Positions 1-6,876 of a DNA stretch of 21,920 nucleotides are shown here, one piece after another. Position 1 is the stretch's first letter, and each line of letters starts with the position of its first letter. Origin of the DNA: DATJOJ01 sp035507035 (GTDB lineage Bacteria; Acidobacteriota; Terriglobia; Terriglobales; Acidobacteriaceae); NCBI GenBank assembly GCA_035507035.1, contig DATJOJ010000015.1, positions 1 to 21,920 on the forward strand. The letters run 5' to 3'. The notes under the pieces are model-generated. The model was not told where the DNA came from, ran no database searches, and saw nothing but the letters and a program-made list of their open reading frames with translations. The position numbers and the translations under genes were made by a program.

Positions 1-578
1 TGGTGGAGGGCCGGCTTCGCGATGATTCTCGCATCGGAATCCTGGTCAACAACGCAGGCATGAATGCCGCGGGCGGGTTTCTTGACCAAAGCGCGGACGA
101 CGTCACCAGGATCGTGAATCTCAACGCGATGGCTCTGTTGCGGCTCGCCCACGCCGTCGCGCCGCGATTCGCAAAAGCGGGAGGCGGCTCCATTATCAAT
201 ATCAGTTCGGCTATCGCGTTGGCGCCAGAATACGGTGCCGCGGTCTACGGCGCGACCAAAGCCTTCGTCCTGTTCCTGAGCCAGGGTCTTCAGGTCGAGC
301 TCGCGCCCAAGGGCGTGTATGTCCAGGCCGTGCTGCCGGCCTTGACGCGGACGGAGATTTGGGAGCGCTCGGGCAGGGATGTACCCAAGGTGCCCGGCAT
401 AATGGAAGCTGATGAGTTGGTGGATGCCGCCCTCGCCGGCTTCGACCGGCGCGAGAACGTCACGATTCCACCGCTTCCGGATGCGGATCAGTGGACTGTT
501 TTCGAAGCTGCACGCACGGCCATGATCCCGAATTTCAGCCAGGCGCACGCTGCCGCGCGCTATCATCACGCGGCGTAG
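1..578 (+). CDS. SDR family oxidoreductase, 5'-truncated by window edge
   Basis: C-terminal part of a classical short-chain dehydrogenase/reductase, an NAD(P)-dependent cytosolic oxidoreductase. Counting from the GTG at base 3, the NNAG structural motif is at residues 16-19. The catalytic set is intact: Asn in NLN at 39-41, Ser69 in INISS, and Tyr82 and Lys86 in YGATK, with the usual 13-residue Ser-Tyr spacing. The N-terminal TGxxxGIG cofactor loop is missing, so the gene begins before the window and the GTG at 3 is not the real start. The stop is TAG at 576-578. The enoyl-CoA hydratase-like gene starts 22 nt downstream, which suggests one transcript. The substrate cannot be told from sequence. 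The family call is firm; any specific function would be a guess. Confidence 0.9.
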   Translation, partial: VEGRLRDDSRIGILVNNAGMNAAGGFLDQSADDVTRIVNLNAMALLRLAHAVAPRFAKAGGGSIINISSAIALAPEYGAAVYGATKAFVLFLSQGLQVELAPKGVYVQAVLPALTRTEIWERSGRDVPKVPGIMEADELVDAALAGFDRRENVTIPPLPDADQWTVFEAARTAMIPNFSQAHAAARYHHAA

Positions 579-600
579 CAATCGACGCAGGAGATGCGCC

Positions 601-1428
601 ATGCCTGAACATTCGCAATTCAACATCGACCGCACCTATCCGGGCCTGTGGACAATCACCTTTAGCAACCCGCCGATCAACATGTTTGTTCCCGCGACGA
701 TCGTTGAATTGAGAGCGCTGATGACGGAACTTGAGACGGACCCAGCTGTGAAGGTCGTGGTGTTCCAATCGGCAAACCCTGATTTTTTCATCGCCCATCT
801 CGATGTAGCGAAGGCAGCCGAGCGGCGAGAGATGCTGGGCCTTTGGCGCGACTTTGTGCTGCGCCTCTCCTCCACGCACGTCGTGAGCATCGCCAAGATT
901 CGCGGCCGCACGCGCGGCATCGGTAACGAGTTTGTGCTGGCTTGCGACATGCGTTTCGCCAGCCGACAGAGCGGGGTATTCGGACAACCCGAGATCGGCG
1001 TGGGACTAGTCCCCGGCGGCGGAGCGCTCGAATGGCTCCCGCGGTTGGTGGGCCGCTCGCGCGCACTCGAGATCGTTCTCAGCGGCGACGATTTCGATGC
1101 TGATATCGCCGAGCGCTATGGCTGGGTGAACCGCGCCCTGGACGATGGCGACCTCGACTCGTTTGTCGACGCTCTCGCCGGGCGTCTGGCCTCGTTTGAC
1201 CGTGAAACGCTGACCGCGGCGAAGGCCCAAATCAATCGGTTCGGGACGCCAACAGCCACCGAGCTTCAATCGAGTAACGACCTGTTCTTCCCGCTGCTGG
1301 CCTTGCCAGGTGCGCAGGCGCGCCGTGCGAAAGTCCGTAGTATCGGTTACGGTGTTCGGAGCGACTTCGAATTGAACTTCGGGCGGTACCTCCCGTCGTT
1401 CGGGCGGGCGGAGCGCGAGACCACATAA
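601..1428 (+). CDS. enoyl-CoA hydratase/isomerase (crotonase) family protein
   Basis: A 275-residue crotonase-fold protein, normally a cytosolic enzyme acting on acyl-CoA thioesters (hydration, isomerisation or related chemistry). The core signature runs from about residue 100 to 141: TRGIGNE, ACDMRFAS, FGQPEIGVG and a Gly-rich turn. The two glutamates that act in rat mitochondrial enoyl-CoA hydratase (Glu144 and Glu164) align with Glu110 and Glu131, so hydratase chemistry is possible. The middle glycine of the usual GGG before the first Glu is Ile107; the backbone NH of that position forms the oxyanion hole, so the effect is uncertain. The start is ATG with AGGAG about 6 nt upstream. It follows the truncated SDR by 22 nt, probably in the same operon. 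The exact substrate is unknown. Confidence 0.9.
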   Translation: MPEHSQFNIDRTYPGLWTITFSNPPINMFVPATIVELRALMTELETDPAVKVVVFQSANPDFFIAHLDVAKAAERREMLGLWRDFVLRLSSTHVVSIAKIRGRTRGIGNEFVLACDMRFASRQSGVFGQPEIGVGLVPGGGALEWLPRLVGRSRALEIVLSGDDFDADIAERYGWVNRALDDGDLDSFVDALAGRLASFDRETLTAAKAQINRFGTPTATELQSSNDLFFPLLALPGAQARRAKVRSIGYGVRSDFELNFGRYLPSFGRAERETT

Positions 1429-1495
1429 CCAATGCAGATCGGTGTATCTGACGTGTCCGTGAGACTCGCAGGCTCGGCTACGTGAATGAAAGGGC

Positions 1496-1525
1496 GATCA
1501 ACTTCTTGTTGATCTAGAAACTAGA
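1496..1525. promoter_or_regulatory. two adjacent dyads, candidate operator ahead of SDR gene
   Basis: GATCAAC-TTCTT-GTTGATC (1496-1514) is a perfect 7-bp inverted repeat. It overlaps by two bases a second perfect dyad, TCTAG-AAA-CTAGA (1513-1525). Both lie in the 116-nt gap just before the RBS of the SDR gene at 1545. They could be repressor half-sites or a hairpin ending the upstream transcript, but no T-run follows. The operator role is inferred. Confidence 0.4.
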
Positions 1526-1534
1526 CCTGCTGAC

Positions 1535-1540
1535 AGGAGG
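1535..1540 (+). promoter_or_regulatory. strong ribosome binding site for the SDR at 1545
   Basis: AGGAGG lies 4 nt before ATG 1545. It is among the best Shine-Dalgarno matches in the window and fixes the start of the second SDR gene. Confidence 0.8.
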
Positions 1541-1544
1541 GACC

Positions 1545-2300
1545 ATGAGCACAGTAACCATCACCCAGGCTACGCATCGCGAACCGGAACTGCGCGGGCA
1601 AATTGTGGTCGTGATCGGCGGCAGCGCCGGGATTGGGCTGGAGACGGCGCGGCAAGCACGCGACGAAGGAGCGAAGGTGATTCTCGCCGCGCGCGACCCG
1701 GAACGTCTTGATCGCGCTGCGCAAGAGCTCGGGGCGCTGAGCACCGCCGCGTTCGACGCCACCGACTTCAAGCGCCTCGACGAGTTCCTCGACAACCTGC
1801 CGACCCCAGTAGATCACTTGCTGGTAACCGGTCCCGGTCCCTACTACGCGCCGCTGGCGGACTTCGACTTTGAAAGGGCCCGCCGCGATATCGAGGCTCA
1901 TCTACTGCTGCCGCTACAGATCGCGCGGAACGCTGGCAAAAAGTTCCGCCCGGGCGGGAGCCTGCTCTTCATGGGTGGCGTGGGTGGCAAACGCACGGCG
2001 AAGGGTCTCGCTCTTATCTCGGCCCTGACGGCCGCGATCCCAGCGTTGGCGAAGAACCTCGCGCTGGAGCTTGCTCCCGTCCGCGTCAACGTTATCGCGG
2101 CTGGATTCGTCGACACGCCCCTTTCGGCGGCTCTTCTTGGCGATCAACTGGACAATCGCCGCGAGCAGCTCCGAACGACACTGCCCATCGGGCGCGTGGT
2201 TGGCCCGGCCGACGTCGCCGCGCTCGCCATCCACCTCATGAAGAATACAGCGCTCACCGGAGCAACTTACGATATCGACGGTGGCCAGCAGTTGGTTTGA
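1545..2300 (+). CDS. SDR-fold protein lacking the catalytic Ser-Tyr-Lys
   Basis: A 251-residue Rossmann-fold SDR protein. The nucleotide-binding loop GGSAGIG (25-31) and the AARD basic patch (48-51) are present. The C-terminal block, with ALTGATYDIDGG near 237-247, is typical of classical SDRs. The catalytic region is not: where Ser-x12-Tyr-x3-Lys is expected, the alignment gives Gly145, Ile158 and Thr162 (MGGVGG and ISALT). NNAG is replaced by VTGPGP at about 94-99. The frame is intact and the RBS is strong, so this is a maintained gene and not debris. It may bind a nucleotide without classical dehydrogenase activity, or use other residues. It stands apart from the upstream pair, with a 116-nt gap holding two dyads, so it may have its own regulation. 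Confidence 0.85.
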   Translation: MSTVTITQATHREPELRGQIVVVIGGSAGIGLETARQARDEGAKVILAARDPERLDRAAQELGALSTAAFDATDFKRLDEFLDNLPTPVDHLLVTGPGPYYAPLADFDFERARRDIEAHLLLPLQIARNAGKKFRPGGSLLFMGGVGGKRTAKGLALISALTAAIPALAKNLALELAPVRVNVIAAGFVDTPLSAALLGDQLDNRREQLRTTLPIGRVVGPADVAALAIHLMKNTALTGATYDIDGGQQLV

Positions 2301-2357
2301 GGATTAGCTAGAGATTGGAGCGGAGCGGGGCATGGAAAAAAGCGACACCTACGTGGT

Positions 2358-2376
2358 AAAGAGCGCGGTGCTCTTT
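2358..2376 (+). terminator. possible weak terminator hairpin after SDR
   Basis: AAAGAGC-GCGGT-GCTCTTT is a perfect 7-bp stem 57 nt after the SDR stop and 81 nt before the next gene. The stem itself ends in TTT but no longer T-run follows, so efficiency is doubtful. Confidence 0.35.
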
Positions 2377-2457
2377 GTCACCGCTCGTTACCATGATTCC
2401 ATTGGTCCGCTCTAGAATCGTTTCAAGGTTCTGTTGCTGTTCTGAAAGAGGTTCGCG

Positions 2458-4173
2458 ATGAGGGTTATTGTTCGATGGCGTCAATCGATGATTCTTGTCA
2501 TGTGCATAGTGTCATCGGGGATTTTGGTCGGGCAATCCGTCCCGACCATCCCCGCACCGTCACCAAACTTTACGGGCCAAACGCTATCTGCCGCGGGGGT
2601 CTCTGCGCTGCACGGCATTGTGGACTCGGCCCGCAACACCGACCTCCAGTGGCCTGACTTTGCTGGTTATAAGGGGGAAATCGCCAAGTTTTATGAAATG
2701 AATAGTTACTCGCTGGCTTGGGTCCAAAGCGGCCATGCGCGGCCCCAGGCTCTCGCCGTGATTGATGTCCTGAAAAATGCCGACCTCAAAGGGCTTGAAC
2801 CGGAAGATTACGATGGCCCACGATGGCAGGGCCGGTTGCTGAAGCTGAGTCAATCTCCATCCGAACAGGATCTCGTCTCGTTCGATAGCGCACTCACGGT
2901 CTCGACGATGCGCTACATCCGTGCCGTCCACTGCGGCCGCGTCAATCCCAAGGAGTTCAAATTCCAGCTCGATATGGAGGGTAAACAACTCCCGCTAGCA
3001 GAATTCGTTCAGACCAGCGTGGTGAATGCGAGCGATCCGGCGTCCGAAATCCAGAAGCTGGAACCGCCCTTCCTAGGTTATAGAAAACTGCTGGCGCTCT
3101 TGCCGGTGTATGAAGGCTATGCAAAGCAAGACGATGGACAGAAGCTGCCGACGGTCACCAAAACTGTGCGCCCCGGCCAACCCTATGCTGGTCTGCCCCG
3201 TCTGGGACGCTTTCTCCAACTCATCGGCGACATTCCTCCCGACGTACATCTCAACCCGAGCGCAACGATTTATGACGGCGCGTTCGTCGAAGGCGTGAAG
3301 CACTACCAGAGTAGGCATGGGGAAAGCCCCAGCGGCAGCCTTGACACACGCACCATCAACGAAATGAACACACCGCCCGAGCAACGAATTCGCCAGATCA
3401 AGCTAACTCTCGAACGCTGGCGGTGGCTGCCGCACTCATTCCCGCAACTGCCAGTGGTGGTGAATCTCCCTGAGTATCGGTTGCGGGTGATGAATCCGGA
3501 CGGCAACGTTGCGTTCTACAAAAACGTGATTATCGGAAAAGCTTACGGCCACAAGTCTCCGGTCTTCGAGAAAGAGATCCAATATGTTGTCTTCCGGCCC
3601 TACTGGGACGTGACTCCTAGCATTCAACGCAACGAAATTGTGCCGCACATTCTGAAAGACCCGAACTACATCGCCAAACATAATTTCGAGGTCGTCACGC
3701 CTAAAGGCGAGCTTGTGACCGACAATCAGGTGAGCCCGGAGGTCTTGGAGGGCATAAGGTCGTTTCACTTGATGGTGCGACAGAAGCCCGGCGACACGAA
3801 TTCACTGGGTTTAGTCAAGATCATCTTCCCCAATCCTGACAACGTGTACCTGCATGGCACAGACGCGCCGGAATTGTTTTCGCAAGATGTCCGTGATTTC
3901 AGCCACGGGTGTATTCGCGTGCAAAACCCGGCCGATCTCGTCGCCTGGGTGCTGCGAAACAATCCCGGCTGGGATTTGGAGCGAGTAAAGTCCACCATGA
4001 ATGGCAACAAGAACAACATTCAGATCAACCTCACCACCCGCATTCCGGTGTTGATTGTTTATGGCACGGCTACGGTGAACGAAGAAAATCAGATTCGTTT
4101 CTTCGATGACGTCTATGGCTACGATGCCGCGCTGGAAAAGGCGCTGGCGGCTGGGTATCCGTATTCCTGGTAG
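2458..4173 (+). CDS. exported L,D-transpeptidase (YcbB/LdtD type)
   Basis: A 571-residue murein L,D-transpeptidase that forms 3-3 (mDAP-mDAP) cross-links in the periplasm. N-terminal residues 1-26 are a basic then hydrophobic export signal ending near VGQS. An L,D-transpeptidase scaffold-type region (about 55-215) follows, then a peptidoglycan-binding-like segment (about 246-305, with GAFVEGVKHYQ and DTRTINEMN). The YkuD catalytic domain (about 330-500) carries His466 in YLHGT and the active-site motif SHGCIRV with Cys485. Size and domain order match the large YcbB class and not the small ErfK/YbiS class. The ATG at 2458 has AAAGAGG about 6 nt upstream. A MepK-like endopeptidase gene follows after 80 nt, the same pairing as ycbB-ycbK in E. 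coli. Confidence in family and activity is high. Confidence 0.93.
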   Translation: MRVIVRWRQSMILVMCIVSSGILVGQSVPTIPAPSPNFTGQTLSAAGVSALHGIVDSARNTDLQWPDFAGYKGEIAKFYEMNSYSLAWVQSGHARPQALAVIDVLKNADLKGLEPEDYDGPRWQGRLLKLSQSPSEQDLVSFDSALTVSTMRYIRAVHCGRVNPKEFKFQLDMEGKQLPLAEFVQTSVVNASDPASEIQKLEPPFLGYRKLLALLPVYEGYAKQDDGQKLPTVTKTVRPGQPYAGLPRLGRFLQLIGDIPPDVHLNPSATIYDGAFVEGVKHYQSRHGESPSGSLDTRTINEMNTPPEQRIRQIKLTLERWRWLPHSFPQLPVVVNLPEYRLRVMNPDGNVAFYKNVIIGKAYGHKSPVFEKEIQYVVFRPYWDVTPSIQRNEIVPHILKDPNYIAKHNFEVVTPKGELVTDNQVSPEVLEGIRSFHLMVRQKPGDTNSLGLVKIIFPNPDNVYLHGTDAPELFSQDVRDFSHGCIRVQNPADLVAWVLRNNPGWDLERVKSTMNGNKNNIQINLTTRIPVLIVYGTATVNEENQIRFFDDVYGYDAALEKALAAGYPYSW

Positions 4174-4253
4174 AAGTCTGGAATTCAAACTGTGCCGGTA
4201 CTAAGACTTGAGTAAGAACAACAGCAAACCGCATCTAATTTAGAATAGATTAG

Positions 4254-4811
4254 GTGAAGCTCCTGCCATTGAAGGGTACGCTACATGTCGGCTGTCTATC
4301 GTTAGCGCTTTTTCTTTTGCTAGTGCCGCTAGGCCGGAGCACCACAGCTTCAGCTGCGCCCGAATACCGGCTTCGCTTCTATCACACCCACACTCGCGAG
4401 CGTCTGGACATCGTGTATCGACGTGGTGATACCTACGACCCTGAGGCCTTGAACGAACTCGACCATTATCTGCGCGACCACCGCACCGGAGATGTGCGGC
4501 ACTTCGATCCTCGTCTGTTCGATCTTCTCTATGATCTAACCTCCTCGCTCGGGGATTCCGGCGGCGAGATCGACGTGATTTGCGGCTACCGTACGCCGTG
4601 GAGCAATGAATTCCTGCGGACACGCAGCGCCCATACCGGCGTGGCGCAGCATAGCCTGCACATGCAGGCAGAAGCGATTGACATTCGCCTGCCCGGCATT
4701 GCAACTTCGAAACTGCGCGATGCGGCTCTACGCCTGCATCGCGGAGGGGTGGGTTACTATCGCCGCTCAGACTTCGTACACGTCGACGTTGGCCGTGTGC
4801 GGCAGTGGTAA
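4254..4811 (+). CDS. MepK/YcbK-like (DUF882, M15-type) murein endopeptidase
   Basis: A 185-residue exported zinc peptidase of the DUF882/Peptidase_M15_2 family, about the length of E. coli MepK (YcbK), which cleaves peptidoglycan cross-links including the 3-3 type. Residues 1-35 are a signal peptide with a long hydrophobic stretch and a Ser-Ala-Ala cleavage region. The predicted zinc ligands are His136 and Asp143 in SxHx6D (SLHMQAEAID) and His176 in VHVDVG. ICGYRTPWSNEFLR (109-122) is the typical family block. The start is GTG at 4254 in the longest frame; no strong RBS is visible. Its place 80 nt behind an L,D-transpeptidase suggests that the two proteins make and cut the same bonds. A small convergent gene lies 41 nt beyond its stop. 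Confidence 0.88.
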   Translation: MKLLPLKGTLHVGCLSLALFLLLVPLGRSTTASAAPEYRLRFYHTHTRERLDIVYRRGDTYDPEALNELDHYLRDHRTGDVRHFDPRLFDLLYDLTSSLGDSGGEIDVICGYRTPWSNEFLRTRSAHTGVAQHSLHMQAEAIDIRLPGIATSKLRDAALRLHRGGVGYYRRSDFVHVDVGRVRQW

Positions 4812-4852
4812 ATCATCATGACCGCCGTGCATGAACTCTCTGCAAACAGCGC

Positions 4853-5173
4853 CTAGGTATAGGTCTTCAGTTTCAAACTTCTCAGGCAATAACGAATTTC
4901 AGTGGTCAGTTCTTTGATCCGCATGCCCGGCTGCACGGTGAGTTTGCAGGATAGGGCCGCGCGGGTTGACTCGTCCGTTCCGAGATCGAAACTTATGCGG
5001 CAGTATTGGCAATCTTCATTCCAGCAAAAGCGGCCGTAGGAGACGTCTTCGGGCGCCAGATATTGCATACAGCGAAGCAAGGAATTGTTCTCAGGAACTG
5101 AGAATTCTCTGCCTAAAATGCTGATTTTCACCAATCGCGAGAACGGACGAAAAAGCGTGGTGGGGGCGGTCAT
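4853..5173 (-). CDS. small [2Fe-2S] ferredoxin-like protein
   Basis: A 106-residue protein with cysteines in the plant-type [2Fe-2S] order: FCWNEDCQYC gives C-x4-C-x2-C, and a fourth Cys follows 16 residues later in LSCKLTVQPGM. The C-x-L/T-x-V-x-x-GM ending matches the Fer2/Fer2_4 fold used by electron-carrier domains such as HcnA-type and NuoG-type subunits. The short final spacing resembles Fer2_4 more than chloroplast ferredoxins. The N-terminal strands (VKISILGREFSVPENNSLL) fit the ubiquitin-like fold. The start is ATG 5173 with little Shine-Dalgarno match. It probably acts as a cytosolic electron carrier; the partner is unknown. The nearby 2-oxoacid:ferredoxin oxidoreductase is a possible partner but there is no direct evidence. 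Confidence 0.8.
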   Translation of the reverse strand: MTAPTTLFRPFSRLVKISILGREFSVPENNSLLRCMQYLAPEDVSYGRFCWNEDCQYCRISFDLGTDESTRAALSCKLTVQPGMRIKELTTEIRYCLRSLKLKTYT

Positions 5174-5255
5174 ACTGAGTAGATTTTAACCACGCGGCTT
5201 CGGTCGACACTACGCACGAAGGTCACACCGGCGTTTCGGAACGTATGGTTTCCAG

Positions 5256-5447
5256 CTACGTCTTCGCGGGATGAGCATGATGCCGTGTGGCATGATGGGC
5301 TTTATGACGACGCGCGTGATGGGCCCTAGTCTTGACCTGCAGAATGTGAGCAGTAGACGCCTCATGGGCAGGCAAGGGGCTCGCGGATGACGTGCCGGGC
5401 AGAAAGCTAATCGATAAAGCGAGGACAAACGCAAAGAACCACTTCAT
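5256..5447 (-). CDS. small secreted His-rich basic peptide
   Basis: A 63-residue predicted secreted peptide. Residues 1-22 are a clear Sec signal (MKWFFAFVLALSISFLPG then SSASP). The last 24 residues are almost only His, Ala, Arg, Lys and Thr, with eight His in HH and HxH clusters. AAGGAG lies 5 nt before the ATG (rightward on the + strand at about 5453-5458), which is good support for real translation. Composition recalls the periplasmic acid-shock protein Asr of enterobacteria, which is also a signal peptide plus a His/Lys/Ala-rich tail; homology cannot be claimed at this length. Metal binding, proton buffering or an antimicrobial role are all possible. An overlapping 74-residue frame on the same strand is a shadow. 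Confidence 0.65.
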   Translation of the reverse strand: MKWFFAFVLALSISFLPGTSSASPLPAHEASTAHILQVKTRAHHARRHKAHHATRHHAHPAKT

Positions 5448-5577
5448 ACCAACTCCTTCAAACTTACCGAAACTCGGGAATGAAGCAGCACTATATCAGA
5501 GAATCCCTGATTGCATTTTCAAAGTTTCTCACTAGTCTGGTTAGAGACTTGGTTCAATTTAGCAATGGAGGCTGATT

Positions 5578-5790
5578 TTGACTCAGACGAAAGACCAGGA
5601 TCGCGGCAAGGGAGCGGTGGAACAAGCAGAGCAAGGGCAGCCGGGAAACACGTCGATGCAAGGCCAGCTTGGGCATCGTGATGAGGATCCGATGATCAAA
5701 TCTGCCGATACGGATTTTCCGGAGCCGGGAGGAAACCCGGAACACAGCGGAGAGCCGGAGACCAAACGGAAACCGAAACCGGCAGCGTGA
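5578..5790 (+). CDS. small hydrophilic disordered protein, TTG start
   Basis: A 70-residue protein with no hydrophobic core, rich in Gln, Gly, Glu, Pro and Lys, ending in KRKPKPAA. It has no cysteine, no signal peptide and no recognised domain. The start is TTG at 5578. It is supported by GGAGG at 5567-5571, about 6 nt upstream, and no better start is in frame. It diverges from the His-rich peptide gene across a 130-nt gap and converges on the oxidoreductase beta gene across a hairpin. Low-complexity small proteins of this type are often stress-associated, but no function is assigned. Moderate confidence that it is expressed. Confidence 0.5.
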   Translation: MTQTKDQDRGKGAVEQAEQGQPGNTSMQGQLGHRDEDPMIKSADTDFPEPGGNPEHSGEPETKRKPKPAA

Positions 5791-5799
5791 TCGATGAAT

Positions 5800-5823
5800 G
5801 GGCGTGGGTTCTCACCCGCGCCC
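5800..5823. terminator. strong hairpin between convergent genes
   Basis: GGGCGTGGGT-TCTC-ACCCGCGCCC forms a 10-bp stem with one G-T wobble and a 4-nt loop. It starts 10 nt after the stop of the 5578 gene and ends 6 nt before the stop of the beta-subunit gene on the other strand. It is well placed as a bidirectional transcription end, although neither side has a long T-run. Confidence 0.55.
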
Positions 5824-5828
5824 TATGC

Positions 5829-6875
5829 TTATCTCAGTTCTTCCATCACCTGGTCGAGCACTTCCCTGCCGGGGCGAACTGCGGACTCCGGCAGAGTGGT
5901 CAGCGGCTCGTCGGTCATGTTGAGCATGTCGATGAAGGTCGGCGCTTGCGGGTTGACATAAAATACGCCGGTCAGCACCTCGCCTTTATCCTTTGCTTCA
6001 TGCAAGCGGCTGATGGCGCGAAGACGATCGGTGGGATCGTAGTCTTCCTCCAACTTGGTCAGGCGCAGGCGAGAACCGTCATGCATGGTGACTTCGACGG
6101 TCGTCCCGGGATCGTACTCCACGTCGATTTCTTCAAACGCCGGAACGAAGCTGATGTCCTGGATCGGCTCTTCGTGGTCCTTCATGTACTTGTAGGACTT
6201 GGTGGAGCCTTCGTGGTCATTGAAAGTGACACAGGGCGAAACCACATCGAGCATGACCGTGCCGCGGTGGGCAATCGCCGCCTTCAGCATCGCGTGCAAT
6301 TGCTTCTTGTCGCCGGAGAAGGTGCGACCAACGAAGGTCGCGCCCAGTTCTACCGACAAGGCGCACGTGTCGATCGGCGGAAGATCGTTGATCACGCCGG
6401 TCTTCAGCTTCGAGCCAATGTCGGCGGTCGCGGAGAATTGGCCCTTAGTGAGGCCGTACACCCCGTTGTCTTCGATGATGTAGATGATCGGCAGATTGCG
6501 ACGCATGAGGTGGACGAACTGGCCGATGCCGATAGATGCGGTATCCCCGTCGCCGCTGACTCCGAGAGCCATCAAGCGCTGATTCGCCAGAACTGCGCCG
6601 GTTGCGATCGACGGCATGCGGCCGTGAACCGCGTTGAAACTATGGGCGCGCGATAGAAAGTAGGCTGGCGTCTTGGAGGAGCAACCGATGCCGCTGAGCT
6701 TGATCATGCGCTCAGGCTTGACTCCCATTTCATACATGGCATCGATGATGCGCTCGGAAATCGCGTTGTGGCCGCAACCGGCGCAGAGCGTGGTCTTGCC
6801 GCCACGATAATCCAGCACGGTCAGGCCGATGCGGTTGGTCTTAGGCGCTGGCGTGCTTGTGGGTGTGGTTGCCAT
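5829..6875 (-). CDS. 2-oxoacid:ferredoxin oxidoreductase, beta subunit
   Basis: A 348-residue thiamine-diphosphate-binding beta subunit of a 2-oxoacid:ferredoxin oxidoreductase (KorB/PorB family), which oxidatively decarboxylates a 2-oxoacid to an acyl-CoA while reducing ferredoxin. CAGCGHN (31-37), Cys65 in GIGCSS and a later Cys in DVVSPCVTF supply the four cysteines expected for the [4Fe-4S] cluster. GDGD (108-111) followed by NGVYGLTKGQ (137-146) is the ThDP/Mg binding motif. The start ATG 6875 has GGAGGGAAAG upstream. It lies 1 nt after the alpha stop codon, so translation is probably coupled. Overall sequence looks more like the 2-oxoglutarate (Kor) branch than pyruvate synthase, but substrate is inferred. 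Confidence 0.93.
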   Translation of the reverse strand: MATTPTSTPAPKTNRIGLTVLDYRGGKTTLCAGCGHNAISERIIDAMYEMGVKPERMIKLSGIGCSSKTPAYFLSRAHSFNAVHGRMPSIATGAVLANQRLMALGVSGDGDTASIGIGQFVHLMRRNLPIIYIIEDNGVYGLTKGQFSATADIGSKLKTGVINDLPPIDTCALSVELGATFVGRTFSGDKKQLHAMLKAAIAHRGTVMLDVVSPCVTFNDHEGSTKSYKYMKDHEEPIQDISFVPAFEEIDVEYDPGTTVEVTMHDGSRLRLTKLEEDYDPTDRLRAISRLHEAKDKGEVLTGVFYVNPQAPTFIDMLNMTDEPLTTLPESAVRPGREVLDQVMEELR

Positions 6876-6876
6876 T

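Noticed and set aside
2332..2415. 27-codon ORF (MEKSDTYVVK...) between the SDR and L,D-transpeptidase genes.
   Set aside because: No properly spaced RBS, it overlaps a hairpin, and nothing else supports it; an ORF this short is expected by chance.
5787..6656. 289-codon + strand ORF opposite the beta subunit gene.
   Set aside because: Antisense of the clearly conserved KorB-type protein; its sequence is low-complexity His/Val/Gly/Arg-rich without family features.
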